Assembly (NCBI GenBank): GCA_963920665.1
Contig: OY987265.1
Span: 35,097,001-35,161,000 of the forward strand
DNA from: Straminergon stramineum
Taxonomy: Eukaryota > Streptophyta > Bryopsida > Hypnales > Calliergonaceae
DNA length: 64,000 bases
Reading direction: 5' to 3'
Shown: positions 16,351 through 28,031 of the stretch, piece after piece
How the letters are laid out: every line of letters begins with the position of its first letter
Numbering within the stretch: position 1 is the stretch's first letter
The notes under the pieces: generated by a model
What the model was told of the DNA's origin: nothing
What the model saw: only the letters and a program-made list of their open reading frames with translations
Databases searched by the model: none
Program-made: the position numbers and the translations under genes

Positions 16351-17315
16351 TTGACAAATTCACGTGAATGCTCAATGTTGCAGTTGTGGATGAACGATAA
16401 TATTTGAAAGTCTAAAGTCATAGAGCAAGTTGTCCTTGTAAACTGTCTTCCGTGTGGGACATGTGGGAAATGGTTTACAGTGGACCACATTTGCATGGTT
16501 ACTATACTATTATGTCCGCTGGCATGTCGCAGAAGACGTCGTGCCCGACATGTCTCTGTCCCACATCATGTCCATTCCTTGGGAATGATGTTCCATTTGA
16601 CATCAGCAGTAGCAAGATTCCACCCATAGAAAAGGGTTACCACCATGTAGGACTTATGAACCATGACTACAGAAGTGCATGGTTATTGTTGGACACTTAG
16701 TTTCTTTGTTCTTCGTGGACACTTTAATAGCTTGAATGAAGATGGGCATTTGGGTTATAGGGAATAGGATTGGGCTATAGCGGGAGGACATATACATGAT
16801 CATTCCTATAGCTCAAAATTGAGTCCACTGTGGTAGTCTTTCGTGCCTAAGACAATAAACATGCATACCTACCATTGGTTGTAATTGTTAGAGGAAGACA
16901 AAGTCGGCAGTATGAACTTTCCGGTCACACATATTGAAAGTCTGAAGTCATAGAGTAAGTTGCCCTTGTATATTGTCTTCCTTTCCGTTCACACATATTG
17001 AAAGTGGTGAACTTTTTATGAATGCATGCGGAAACTTCACTTCTCTACCATGTGCAGCACTAGTAATTTCTCGTGTACTGCGGAAAACACTGCGTGAGCA
17101 GGATTTGCCCATGAATATGCCCGGAAGGATGTCTACACTGACATAGAGTTCTGTAGATCATGTCATTCAGAACATTAGGACGGATGTCCTCTGTAATGTC
17201 AAATCTTGCATCCTTTTACACAGGATGTCTAAGTCATTTGTAACTTTTTCCAAATGAAATGGTTGCAGCGGTCGTTGAATGAGCGAGTATGTACTGTGCA
17301 TGAAGAGAGGGGAAC
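16351..17315. promoter_or_regulatory. Divergent intergenic region of the CACTA element
   Basis: This interval lies between the divergently oriented TNPA-like and TNP2-like genes and probably holds both promoters. It contains a direct repeat of about 49 bp (16401-16449 and 16931-16979, starting TATTTGAAAG or ATATTGAAAG) and a second short repeat, CACACATATTGAAAG, at about 16926 and 16990. I did not identify a TATA box with confidence. Confidence 0.4.
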
Positions 17316-20300
17316 ATGGTTGCATACTTCAACCCGAATGTGAGGCGACGTAGTGCGATGATCCGTATGAGTGACGATGGTCGAACATTGCGGCATATCC
17401 CTGTAGGTGACTTAATTCTACAGACAGAGTTACGAGTTGCCATGGAGCGGAACATTAGAGCATTCAGGTGTCTTTGTAGGGATTGCCATGGAGGACGTCG
17501 CAAGAGCATCCAAGTCATATGCAATCACCATGTGGCAATGGGGCGTGATCCATTTCTAAAGAAATCTATGATTGGCGGAGACCCCCCTGAGGGCTACCCA
17601 CCTCGTGGAGTATGGGTGGAAGATTTAGCATATGACAACGACGTCATTGAGAATGCTGGAGTACATGTCGGTGACGACATCGGCGGACAGGATTTGCCAC
17701 CTGCGGATGCAGACAATGTAGAAGATTAGGGCAGTCCTCTTCTTGATGAGTACCACGAAGTTCACCGACAAGTCATTGAGGCCTTAGATAGGGGAGACAC
17801 TCTGCATGAAGAGTCCACAACATCCATAGAGGGGATTGAAAACGATGATAACAATACAGACACGGTAGATGGATTGGAGGACTTGTACCAACAAGCGACG
17901 ACACCGTTGTATCCATCATCGAAAACAAGTGTAGTGTCAGCAACCATCATCATTATGAACATGTGCACTGTGTTTCGTGTGAGCAATACGTTCATTGATG
18001 AATTGTTCCGCTTCCTCTCAAGGGACTTGCTTCCAAGTGGGAATAAATTGCCTGGTACTCATTATGTAGCACGTAAGAGCATTCAGCGATTGGGTTTGCA
18101 ATACAACAACATCCACGCTTGTCCCAATGGTTGCATACTTTATGAAGAGGAGTATGCATTGCTAAATTCTTGTCCGACATGTAGCGGAAGACGGTGGGTA
18201 CATGGCATGAGCACAATTCCAGCGAAGGTCATTCGCCACTTTCCCCTCATTCCTAGGTTGAAGCGGATGTGGCGCTCATCTGAGATTGCACGCATGTTGA
18301 CTGGCTACACCAAGCATGTCAGTGACGACGGCATCATGTGGTCTGTGGTGGACACTCCAGCATGGAAGCACATCGACAATGACGTTGCTTTCGGCAACTT
18401 CGGGTCTGAAGTGAGGAATATGAGGTTGGCCTTAGCACTGGATGGTGTGAACCCATTCAAACTAAGCAACACAAACTGGTCTATATGGCCGGTGCTCATT
18501 CTCATCTACAATTTTGAGCCATGGTTTGTCACAAAAAAGTTTTTCATTTCATTGTGCATTCTTATTTCAAGAAAGCATTCACCGAATTCCAAGAATATGG
18601 ACATTTTCATACGTCCACTGCTGAACGAACTTCACGAATTATGGCATGGTGTTCCAGCACTTGATTTCTCGCAAGATGAAGGGAGTCGTTTTTTCATCCT
18701 TCGTGCACTATTGATGTGGACTATCTCTGATTTTCCTACATACGGTCTCATTTCCGGACTTTGTTGCAAGGGGTACAAGGGTTGCCCTTGTTGTGGCCCA
18801 GATACAGATGCAAGGATGGCCAAAACTAGTGATGTTCTAGCAGGTCAACGCACAAGGGGGTCCAAGATTGTTTATGGTGGAATACGTCGGTACTTAGAGC
18901 GACATCACCCTTACCGTCGGAATAGACGATTCAATGGCAAAATAGAGCACCGTAGAAAGCCATCTACTCTCTCGGGACTAGATGTCATCCGATACGCAAC
19001 ATGGTGACAATTGTACTTAGATTTAGGTGGGAAGGAAAATGGAGAAGACAACCCTGTACATGTAATAGGGGTGAAACGATTGAGTGCTTTCTATGAGCTT
19101 TCATATTGGCAGGTTCGGGCTCAATGAACATGGCTTACTTGTTTTTCATATACAGAAGTTGAATTTCTGTCGACAAAGATGATAGACATTGCGGCGTTTG
19201 TATGGTACACATAAGGATTTCTGTCATTGCATGTCCAGGTGGACATCGTGTAGGACGTCCTCTTGTCACACACATCAAGGATGTTTGAAACAACATCAAG
19301 TGTGAGCCTCTCAAAATTGTCTGTACGAACGTCTTTAGGGCATTTGTCCAAGTACCTGTATAGACATGTCACGGATTACAATGGAAGTGCTAGCTCCTAC
19401 GTAGAGACACTGAAGTAGTGGCCTAATGCATTGAAACGTGGTTGTTGGCAACATTTGCTAGATCGTCACATCTTGGACACTATGCACTGTGAGAAGAATT
19501 TCTATGAAAACATTGTGAAAACTTTGTTGGGCATGAATGATACACCGGGGAGCCGAGTCAACGTGGAAGATTTAGGAATCCGTGAAGAGATTTGGTTGCA
19601 ACCTCCTAGACAACAACAAGATGAGTATTACATGCCGCATGCGCCATACGTGTTGAAGCCTAACGAACAAAGGGAGTTCATTGCCATTGTCTCTAATATT
19701 CGAACACCTTCGAACTACGTGGGCAGCATTCACAAGCGCTTAGTGGGTGGATGGGAAACTTCAGTATATGAAAACGCACGACTACCATGTGCTCATGCAG
19801 CAGGTGAGGTCAAAAATGTATATGCCATAAATTGCAGTAGTCACCCAATTGAGGATGATGTTCGTTTTGACATACACTATGACACTGTCATCTTCTGTAC
19901 AATGTATGCATGCATAGAGAAAACATAATTTGATGTTGGAGAAGACATTTCTATTGTCTTCTGAGTGCTATGTTTGACGTCACAGAAAGCACGACAGTAG
20001 AATGGAAGGAGAATTTTCTTTGTGTACGCTCATCCATGTTCATAACTCTTCATGCTCCTGTTCGGAAGTACTCACAGTCTACGTTTGCAATGTCTAATTC
20101 AGATCCTTCCAGTGGCCATTCACAATCTACTAGACGAGAATGTACGTTTGGCTATCATCAAAATGAGTAGAGTATTCCAAAAACTTTGTGCAAAAGAGAT
20201 ACCAGTGGCAGACGAAGTTCCTATGATGCGCGATGTGGTGATGGCAACATGTGTCCTTGAGAAGGAGTTTCCCCCAACATTTCTGAATGTCATGACACAT

Positions 20301-21805
20301 CTACCAGTGCATTTGGTGGAGCAATTGTTTAGATGTGGTCCCATGCACTACCGATGGATGTACCCAATAGAGAGGTACATGAAAACGTTGAAGGACTACG
20401 TTCGAACTTTTGCACATCCTGAAGGAAGCATAGCCGAAGGGTACCGAATGGATGAGACACTTGGTTTCTTTACGGAGTACATGCGTCAATACAAAGGAAC
20501 AAGGCATCGTGTATGGGACCCAGATGAAGATCCTACCATGAATGATGAGATTCTGCGTAGCAACTCCCAACGAAAGCAGAAAATGTCAGAGGAGTTCCGT
20601 GTTTTTGTACATGCCTTTGTCTTGGACAATGCAGCATGCTTGGAGAATTTGCGTCAGTGAGTGAAAACAACGCGTCATTAACATCATCAGTCACTGTTAT
20701 CTTATGTAGATATAGTAGTTTCGAAGGCTACATTTCTCTATTCAAAGAATATATTCTAGGGCAGTGGTGAGCTATACATGTTGTTTGTAATGTTGATCAT
20801 GACGCCTAGTGTCACCTATTCTGTAAATGGGTCATAGAATATTGTACATAGTGCACAATGTAACGTGGAAGTGTAATACGGCATGTCATTCCTGACGCTC
20901 TGCAGGTCACTGACTGTATGAATGTTGTTGCATAGAGAATTTTTTTATCATAATCTTCCTAACTTTTACCGCATCAAATGCTAAACAAGGAGTACATGGT
21001 GGCCAGAGGACAGCGTTGGGAGGAGAGGGAGGCATTCCGAAGAGAATATCGCCGTCTACATACTTCCATGGCCCTACGGTACCCACTTGAACTAAATGAC
21101 TTGCCTCCTTTTGCATCGTGGTTGAGGGACCGAGTGCACATTTTGCAAGATGCAGGTGAGCATGTGGAGGATGATATTGTACAGTATGGGCAACCTCCAA
21201 AGAGGTACGCTATCGCACATAGGCAAATGTATTCGTACGGCAAGCACTTCCGAGTCCGTAGTGCCGAAGCAGGACTTGTGACACGTGACTCCTGTGTTGT
21301 AGCATCATTCACATGACAATTGCGGTGGGGTCTTCGTAATGGGTAACCCATTGAGAGAATTGATGACTACGTGGGGTACATTGAAGAGATTTTGGAGTTG
21401 GATTATCGGAACCATTGCACAACAGTGCTAGTATGTGATTGGGTTCGAGCTCTCGTTGATGCCCGATTCCCAAGCATTGTACGCAATCGATATGGCTTCA
21501 CCATAGCAAATTTCAACCGCTTGGATGGGAAAGTGCATGCAGATTCTTTTGCATTTCCTCTACATTGTCAACAAGTGTTCTGCTCTGACGACCCACAAAG
21601 ACAAGGCTGGAAGATTGTATGCCGAACAGATGTTAGAGGCCAACGCAAAGAATTACAAGCCCACCAATCTATCCCCACTATCATTGATGTGGGTAATGAT
21701 GAGGACTTTGAGGGTTTGCAGCCAGAGATGTTGGACTCAGAGCTTGTGCGGCACGTTGCAACAGTTGGCGGAATTCACATTCCATTGGCGAGAAATACTA
21801 CATGA
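17316..21805 (+). pseudogene. CACTA transposase TNP2/TNPD with DUF4218- and DUF4216-like regions
   Basis: First segment 17316-19112 stays in one frame. It has a cysteine cluster (CPNGC, CPTC), then the TNP2 core: a LALALDGVNPF block, the NWSIWPV / YNFEPW segment, IRPLLNELHELWHGV, and FPTYGLISG followed by CPCC. The second segment (about 19400-19803) has HILDTMHCEKN, the usual dMHieKN motif. The third (about 20103-20655) matches DUF4218: FPPTFLNVMTHLPVHLVEQ, RWMYPIERYMKTLK, HPEGSIAEGY. The fourth (20978-21805) matches DUF4216: YVGYIEEILELDY, CDWVRA, QQVFCSDDP. In-frame stops lie at 17727-17729 (TAG), 19005-19007 (TGA), 21314-21316 (TGA) and 21344-21346 (TAA). Each is one C-to-T change from a sense codon (CAG, CGA, CAA). 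The gene is inactive unless edited or mis-assembled. Confidence 0.85.
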
Positions 21806-22791
21806 CAACAATAGGGTGCTACAAAGTAATAGCTAGGGGAATCATATTCAGTTACTGCATAGGCGCAGTGCAACAATGACCTTCTCTTGTCGGCTGTGAT
21901 GTCGTACTTGATGTCTTACAGAGTGCAAACTACTATACAGACAACGTTTTCGTTAGCATTGTAATGAATGTCTTCATTGTCGTCTACAGGTTTTATGAAA
22001 TTGACGACACTGCCATTAATAACGTCAATTTCACACTTATGGATCCCTTACACACTTTCTTTTCCAATGTTTTCCTTTGTAGTAAATTTAGAAGGTCTTC
22101 TCTTCAAATTTGGTAAGGTTCCTATACATAGCTCAAATGTTGTTTTTGAAATTATATGGATTTATTAATGTTATGTCCTAATTTCCCCCTCCAAAATTTT
22201 TGTACACACCTTTCTCAAAACAATCATGAAATTCCTAAATCTTACTTTCATATATAATTGTTTTACCCTCTTCCATGTGATTTTCATATGCAAAGGCTTT
22301 TTTTTCATTCCTTATACTATACTATAATTTATTGATTCCTTACAGCACATGAGCACTCTCAATCACTAGGACAACGTCATTCCCTCGAAACCATGAACCA
22401 GGCACTTCTACATCCATCCACCTTGTTTTTTTGAAATGGTCCCAACAAGCTGCCCTTCCCCTGTATTTTTACATTATGATCAGCATTTTACCTCTTCCCG
22501 CTATAACTTCTCCAATTTACCAAGGATGAAAACAACCCCCCAACGTTGATGTGGCCAACTCATGTTTCATGGGGCGTTTTTAGGAAACATTATCATGTTT
22601 CCTCCAATATTGTCTTTAACATATACGTCTCAGATGACATTGTGACGTTCTTCCTCTAACACGTACATGTTATTTATGACATCAAAAAAAATTCAAAGTA
22701 CTGCCACCCAAGACTTGTCAGCATAGTGATGTCTCCTGAAACATGACATGTTTTTATGAAACATCAAAAAAAACACGGGTTTCTTATAGTG
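21806..22791. repeat. Right terminal and subterminal region of the CACTA element
   Basis: Non-coding, with further ATGTC/GACAT and ACGTC words (near 21900, 21970, 22620-22690, 22728-22750). A GATGTGGCCAA block near 22548 also occurs near 10658 at the other end. It finishes in the inverted terminal repeat described for the element. Confidence 0.55.
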
Positions 22792-25033
22792 GTGGTCGGC
22801 CAATGGTGGAGTTTGAGTCTCGTTAGAGTTTGTGTAAATTGTTGGCTGTCCCAAACCTACCCACTGCTCATTGGTATGATAATAGTGGGTGGGTTATGGC
22901 ATCCTTCATGTACAAGGTTGTTGTCCAGGAGATTCAAAAATTGCTTAAGAAAGCTAATTTTGTGGCATTGACGGTAGATGAAGTCAGTGTTGTCGATACT
23001 AGATCATATTTGTCCGTCCATTGTTATGTAGTGTGCGATTGGGTGAGAATCCCCTTGCTGGTAGCACTGCAGCGTGTAGATTGTGTTCCTAATGCTGAAA
23101 ATTTGACAAAGTTGATTGTTGACGCTGTGGCGACTGGTGGTGGCTTAGACACAAAAATGGTGGCTGAGAAGTTGATTAGCTTTGGTTGTGATGGCACTTC
23201 TACACTTTCTGGCTTGCGCACTGGTGTTACAGTTCAAATTAAAGAACAGTTTGCCCCTTTCTGTCACAGTGTACACTGTGTTGCTCATAGGTGTAATCTG
23301 GCATTCAAGGCTCTGGAGACCTTAGGGATTTTCGAATCTATCAGTAAGGTTCTTCAAATGACGCATGCATATTTCAATAGGAGTCCTAAGCGCCTACTGC
23401 AATTCAGATCATTGGCAGAATTAACAGAAACAAAAGGGCTGAAAATGCTAAAACGAGTGGGAACTCGTTGGGTCTCTTTCATTGAGCCACTACGTCGTCT
23501 ACTCTCAGAGTACTGCACTCTCATCTATACCATGACTGCAAATTTGGACCAGAATGATAAGGCAGAGGTGACAATCTTACTTAATTAGAAGTTTTTTGGA
23601 ATTTGGCTATTTTTTGATTCTGCTATATTGTTAATGGCACTTTACTTGGTGATTGCTTCCTTATTTGATTACTCGCTTTTACTTGTTGATTGCTTGCATG
23701 ACTGATTTAATTTCCTTTTTTGGTGCTTACAGGCTTGCCTTCTTCTCTTGCTGGACCCGTACACCATGTTGGGCATGTATGCCTTACTGCCGCTCTTGGA
23801 TGCGGTAGACAACCTTGTAAATTTCGCACAGAAGAGGGATGTATTCATCTGTGATTTCATTGCAGCAGTGAAGATTTGTCAAGGCTCTTTGCATAGCATG
23901 TATGAAGATTCAACCAAGTGCTTTTCCACCGATGAATTCTGGTCATTCCAGAATCTATTGGACTGCAGCCATGAGCAGATCCATCTAAAATGGATCACAG
24001 ATCTAAATGATGGCTCCGCCATACTCTCTTTCATTTGCCACAATGAACAGATTCACGCCGAGCACAAAATGGCCCCAGTGGATCGGACTGTGTGGGCTAC
24101 TTTACTTGCCCAAGTGAAATTTGAATGCACTGGTGAGTGTTGCTCCTTTTTTTGTTTCAGTTTCTAACTTAGTGTTCATTGACTTGCTTTATCTTCATTT
24201 ATCTTCATTTTTTGACTTCCCTATTATTTATCTGTGGTTTCCTAAGTTGAGTTTCAATTATGGACTTAGTAGTCCTAAACTTGTTATATCCTTAGCTGCA
24301 CTTCATTTTTGGACTTAGCTTTCATTCACTTGCCTTATCTTAGTTGATCTTGACATAGCTTTAGTTTGTGACTTAATTTTCAAGTACTTAATGTATCTAA
24401 ACTTTCATTGCTTGTATTATCTTGGCAGGGGCTGCGACCAAGTTGATTCAGGAGCTTGACAATCGCTTTCCTGCTCAAAACGTAATGAGTGCTTTGGGTA
24501 TTATGTACCCACAGTTCTGGTGTCAAGGCAATGCAGAAGAGCACTTTGATGCACACTTGCGAGTTCTCATGGAGGCTTATGGTCATGGGAAGGTACTTGG
24601 TGAAGGTAGTGGCAAGCTCCTACTACCACCCTTGATCAATTGTGACCTATTGATGTCACAACGAGGCTTGTTTAAGATGTGTATGAAATCCAATGCTGGA
24701 GCAGCAATGCTTCCCCCGTTTGACCTAAATCCCCTCACTAAGGTTTGGAGGTTTCTTAATGGCAATAATAGCCTAACAAATAATTTCTCTGAGTTCATAA
24801 AGCTTGCAAAAATAGCTGTGACCCATGTAATTGGGTCTGTGGAGGATGAGAGAACTTTTTCATCCCTTGCTTTCTTGAAGCCGAAGTTGAGAGCCACCCT
24901 TATAGAGAACTTGGAAGTGGCAGTTGGGATGTATTCTCAGAAAATTTTCACCCTTGAGAGTTTCCCTTATCAAAAGGCATTTGAGGAGTGGTTCAGTGTA
25001 AGAGAGAGAGGGCGTTATTTATCCCACGCTTAG

Positions 25034-25522
25034 TTACTTGCCCTGCAGCTCGACTGAATCCTAGCATGGTTCATCAGGAATGGAGATTAGTCTTCTTGGT
25101 GTTCCATTTAGAAGTTTATAGTTTTGTTTAGAACAATAGACTTTGAGATTTGGCTTCCCAATTTGGGGGGACAGGGACTTAATTGAGCAACCTTTTTGTT
25201 TGTGTTTATTCTGTCAATTATTTGAGATTGCAATGAAACTTGATCCAGTGGGGTCTTGGTTTTTTCAGGATTGGTGCAATTACTTGCAACTATCTTGTAG
25301 AGTTCACTAATCCTAACTGTTTTCTTATTTGTACTTGTAGACATGCTCAACTGACTTGTATTTGTAGTTTAGAAATTTGTGGCTTACATTAATATTTGCT
25401 AGGTCAAATGTGAGCTAATTTGTGGGGGTCCCACGCACAAGGTAGAAAAGTGCTTGTTTGTTTATATTCTAACAGTTAGCAAGTGATCAATTACTACTGA
25501 TGAAGTTATTTGTAACACTTTC
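25034..25522. other. 3' untranslated/spacer region of the hAT element
   Basis: About 490 bp between the transposase stop codon and the right subterminal array. It is T-rich and has no credible reading frame. It probably contains the transposase 3' UTR; no clear polyadenylation signal was picked out. Confidence 0.4.
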
Positions 25523-25787
25523 TCGCCATATAATGTATTTTGCCCAATAATTTTTGCCAATCCTACTATAATTAATGTACTGGAGTTCGCCATGTTTGCA
25601 TTGCATGTTTATTGAATATCGCCTATTTTGCACTACCCTAAGGTATCATGTCGCCATTGGAAAGAGCTTCTAAATTTACCTTTCGCCAGAACTTTCTCCA
25701 TTGAAAGCTACCTTGTCGCCATTGAAAAGAATCCATTAAAGCTGGCAATTCGCCATTCGCACTTCAGAAGATCAGAGCAGTTCGCCA
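25523..25787 (+). repeat. Right subterminal TCGCC(A) array of the hAT element, 32-bp phase
   Basis: TCGCC, mostly followed by ATT, begins at 25523, 25587, 25619, 25651, 25683, 25716, 25750 and 25782. A degenerate TTGCC at about 25554 fills the one gap. Spacings are 31-34 bp (mean about 32.4), close to three turns of B-DNA. The spacer sequences are not repeats of each other, so this is phasing of a short motif rather than a tandem duplication. Probably the transposase-binding array. Confidence 0.8.
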
Positions 25788-26173
25788 TTGAGGCGATCTT
25801 GGGAAAATGAAAATAAAAGCCCTGGTCAGGACCGATTGAATTTAACGTTCTTCAAAGCACGAAATTCCATGCTGGAGTTTGAAATTGAGAAGGTCGCAGC
25901 CTCGCAGGGGAGCACGGACCGAGGAGGTTGACGGGAGCAGGTGGGTCTGAGGAAGCAAGGAGGTCGGAGGGGAGCAGGGAGGTCGGGGACGGACAGGAAA
26001 TGGCCCCATCCATAACTTTCGACCGTTGCATGCAATGGATTTTCCAATCCGACGTGTTCCAACCTACCCGGTTGACAGGTCAGCTCGGACAAGGCTTCTC
26101 GGGTTCCATGTTCTTGCCAACGAGGCACTTGTTCGTTAACAGAAACTTATAAGCTTAATTACTCAGTAGTAGT

Positions 26174-26213
26174 CTTCGTTAACGAAGGGAGAATTTTGTC
26201 TTCGTTAACGAAG
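26174..26213. repeat. Two copies of a 14-bp perfect palindrome
   Basis: CTTCGTTAACGAAG occurs at 26174-26187 and again at 26200-26213, 26 bp apart. A partial GTTCGTTAAC lies just upstream at about 26131. The arrangement resembles a paired binding site for a dimeric protein, about 3.2 kb upstream of the ABCC start. No known factor is assigned. Confidence 0.6.
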
Positions 26214-26538
26214 ATAAGCATCGCTCATCGTTATTGTTGCGGAAATTACGATATCTTGGACAACTCTGACCGCAACTGAATGAGAAAGGAGTGCTCAGTA
26301 CAAAGCTGAATGGGCCATCAATGTCGAGTATCTGTACTGTGACACAAACAAGTCGGACACAAACAAATCGAACAAGCTCAGAGCTCAACAGCGTTGTTGG
26401 CAAACGCACAGATCCATTCAACTGATTGAGCTACCTACCTTGCACAGGTACCGGATTGATCGATATAGCAGCTTTAATTTGCTTCAATCTAACTTTGATA
26501 AATTCTTTGCAAGTAAGTTCAAGATTTAAGTGTACGTT

Positions 26539-26915
26539 AGAGAAATTTTGGATTCTCCAGAGGACTACCAGGAAGTCCCAAGAGGGACCCTCAGTGCATT
26601 ACATTTATTTTGTTTGAGTAACTTTTCCTCTATTTCCACACTTCATCACTTCCAAATGTCAGAACATTCACTCTTAAGTACTATTAATTAGGGTTGTGAC
26701 AAGTGTTGTTTTGATATTTGAAAGCACCCCTAGAGCACCTCCCTCTGGCAATTGTAGAATAAAAAACTGAAATATATTTTTGGAACTCCCGATATTCGCA
26801 CAAAGTGAATCTTTATTTTGTCAGAAAATTCTCTCTTCTGAGTAGCTTCAGTAGGTTCCAGAAATAGACTGACTTGTCAAACCCTGGGAGCCCTCTGGAG
26901 AGTCCAAAATTTCTG
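26539..26915. mobile_element. MITE, second copy of the 5119-5504 family
   Basis: The left end GAGAAATTTTGGATTCTCCA and the right end, read in reverse AGAAATTTTGGACTCTCCAG, form an inverted repeat of about 26 bp. The interior aligns with 5119-5504 (shared blocks CATCACTTCCAAATGTCA-like and GAATCTTTATTTTGTCAG-like). TTA precedes the left end, but the right flank has lost it. Confidence 0.65.
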
Positions 26916-28031
26916 TAGTGACTACGTTTGGAAGACCTTGATCAAGTCTCGTAATGACCAACTGCAAATTAAAGCTTGAAACTAAACCGTTTTGGTAACT
27001 TATTGATAGTACAAACTAAGCTAAGATGGCAAGGATGAGCAGCTTTTACTTGAAACTAAATCGTTTCAGTAACCGTTTTAATATGTCCTATCAACCTGTT
27101 TGTAAACATTGTTCAAAGTTTTTTTCTAAGAAAAGTAACTTTGTAATATGAAATGGAAAGCAAAGAACATCAAGACGAGAACTACAACTAATTTGAAGCC
27201 AGAGGTCGTTGATTCACTTAAGGTCCATGATCAATCTTGGGATTGTTCTGCAAGCATGGAAGAAAACCTTGTGGCGTTCCATATGCACCAGGGTACTGCA
27301 GGGACATTCCCAATCCTCGAAAGCTCAGAGCCATTCCGAAACTAGCAGGAAGATAATCTGAAAAACCAAAGCTTTGAGGTGGCATTGGAAAGTAGTTAAC
27401 GAAAATATTGATTGTGTCTTTCGTGTCGGATATTGAACCAACCGGGGAACCAGCAAATGATGGCGCTAACTAGTGAAAGTTTGCTTGCTTCAGAATGATT
27501 GACTTCAGATGAAACATGCACGATGTAGATGAATCTAATGGAACATTTGCCAATTCACCAGTGGTAGGGAAAGTGTTTGAGGTCAAATCTTTGATCTCAG
27601 AAGCCTTTAGTCTCAAACTTGAGGTAACCTCTTTCAAATCATATTCAATCTTAGCAATGTTTGATTGAGAACCAAATAATGCTTTTGTCAGTTTCCGTCA
27701 ATTCAATCTTCGAACAATCCTGTATTTCATCGCGACGTTCAACAATTTCATTCCGCTTCGATTTGAACAAATTTCACATTCGTTAAGCTCCGAACTCGGC
27801 CATTGCAATCAATTTCCGAACACAATTGCTTCAGTGATTCAGTATTTTCTCGATTTGATAACGTTCGATTTGAAAAAGCGATGCACAAGAATTAAAACAA
27901 GAAAGCGCCCACAGAGCACCAAACAGAGACAATGACAAGAGGTAGGTAGGAATCTATGAGGTAGATACGTAATTCAAAAAGACACGTCGCCAAAAGTCAC
28001 TTCTTACCACCTCGATTCGAGTGTCTGCAAG

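Larger units (their letters stand above)
10362..22791. mobile_element. Complete CACTA (En/Spm) transposon nested in the hAT
   Basis: Left end CACTATAAGAAACCCGTG at 10362; the right end is its complement, finishing ...CTTATAGTG at 22791. The inverted repeat extends about 30 bp through a T-run and GATGTTTC. A 3-bp target duplication GTG lies at 10359-10361 and 22792-22794. The element is 12,430 bp. It has long subterminal regions rich in GACATG and TGACGT words, a TNP2/TNPD-type gene on the plus strand (17316-21805) and a TNPA-like gene on the minus strand (16350-12634). The two genes diverge from a shared 1-kb region. It inserted after the hAT, since it splits the hAT reading frame. Confidence 0.95.
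9639..25033 (+). pseudogene. hAT transposase (zinc finger, catalytic and dimerisation regions), interrupted
   Basis: The N-terminal exon (about 9639-10361) has an acidic, serine-rich head, then a basic region and a TTF/BED-like zinc finger (CKIC, a downstream LWKH, and CKHC). The frame resumes after the CACTA element: codon GGT is split between 10361 and 22795. Exons then run 22795-23567, 23733-24132 and 24429-25033, with GT-AG introns. The middle exon carries the catalytic-region motifs LTVDE and FGCDG and a CVAHRCNLA segment. The last exon carries the hAT dimerisation region (GSVEDERTFSSL, then LENL-like and EEWF blocks) and ends in TAG at 25031-25033. In-frame stops TGA at 10244-10246 and TAG at 22824-22826, plus the 12.4-kb insertion, make it non-functional. 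A further 5' exon before 9639 is possible (open at 9514-9640). Confidence 0.85.
8721..25824 (+). mobile_element. Complete hAT transposon, split by a CACTA insertion
   Basis: Terminal inverted repeat CAGGGCTTTTA at 8721-8731 and its complement TAAAAGCCCTG at 25814-25824. Both are flanked by the perfect 8-bp duplication GTCAGGAC (8713-8720 and 25825-25832). An 8-bp target duplication and ends starting CAGGG are diagnostic of hAT. Without the nested CACTA element and its 3-bp duplication, the hAT is about 4.67 kb, a normal autonomous length. It encodes a zinc-finger/hAT transposase of ZNF862-like type on the plus strand, and has phased TCGCC arrays near both ends. The insertion sits within about 20 bp of the point where the two paralogous ABCC flanks stop aligning. 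Confidence 0.95.
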
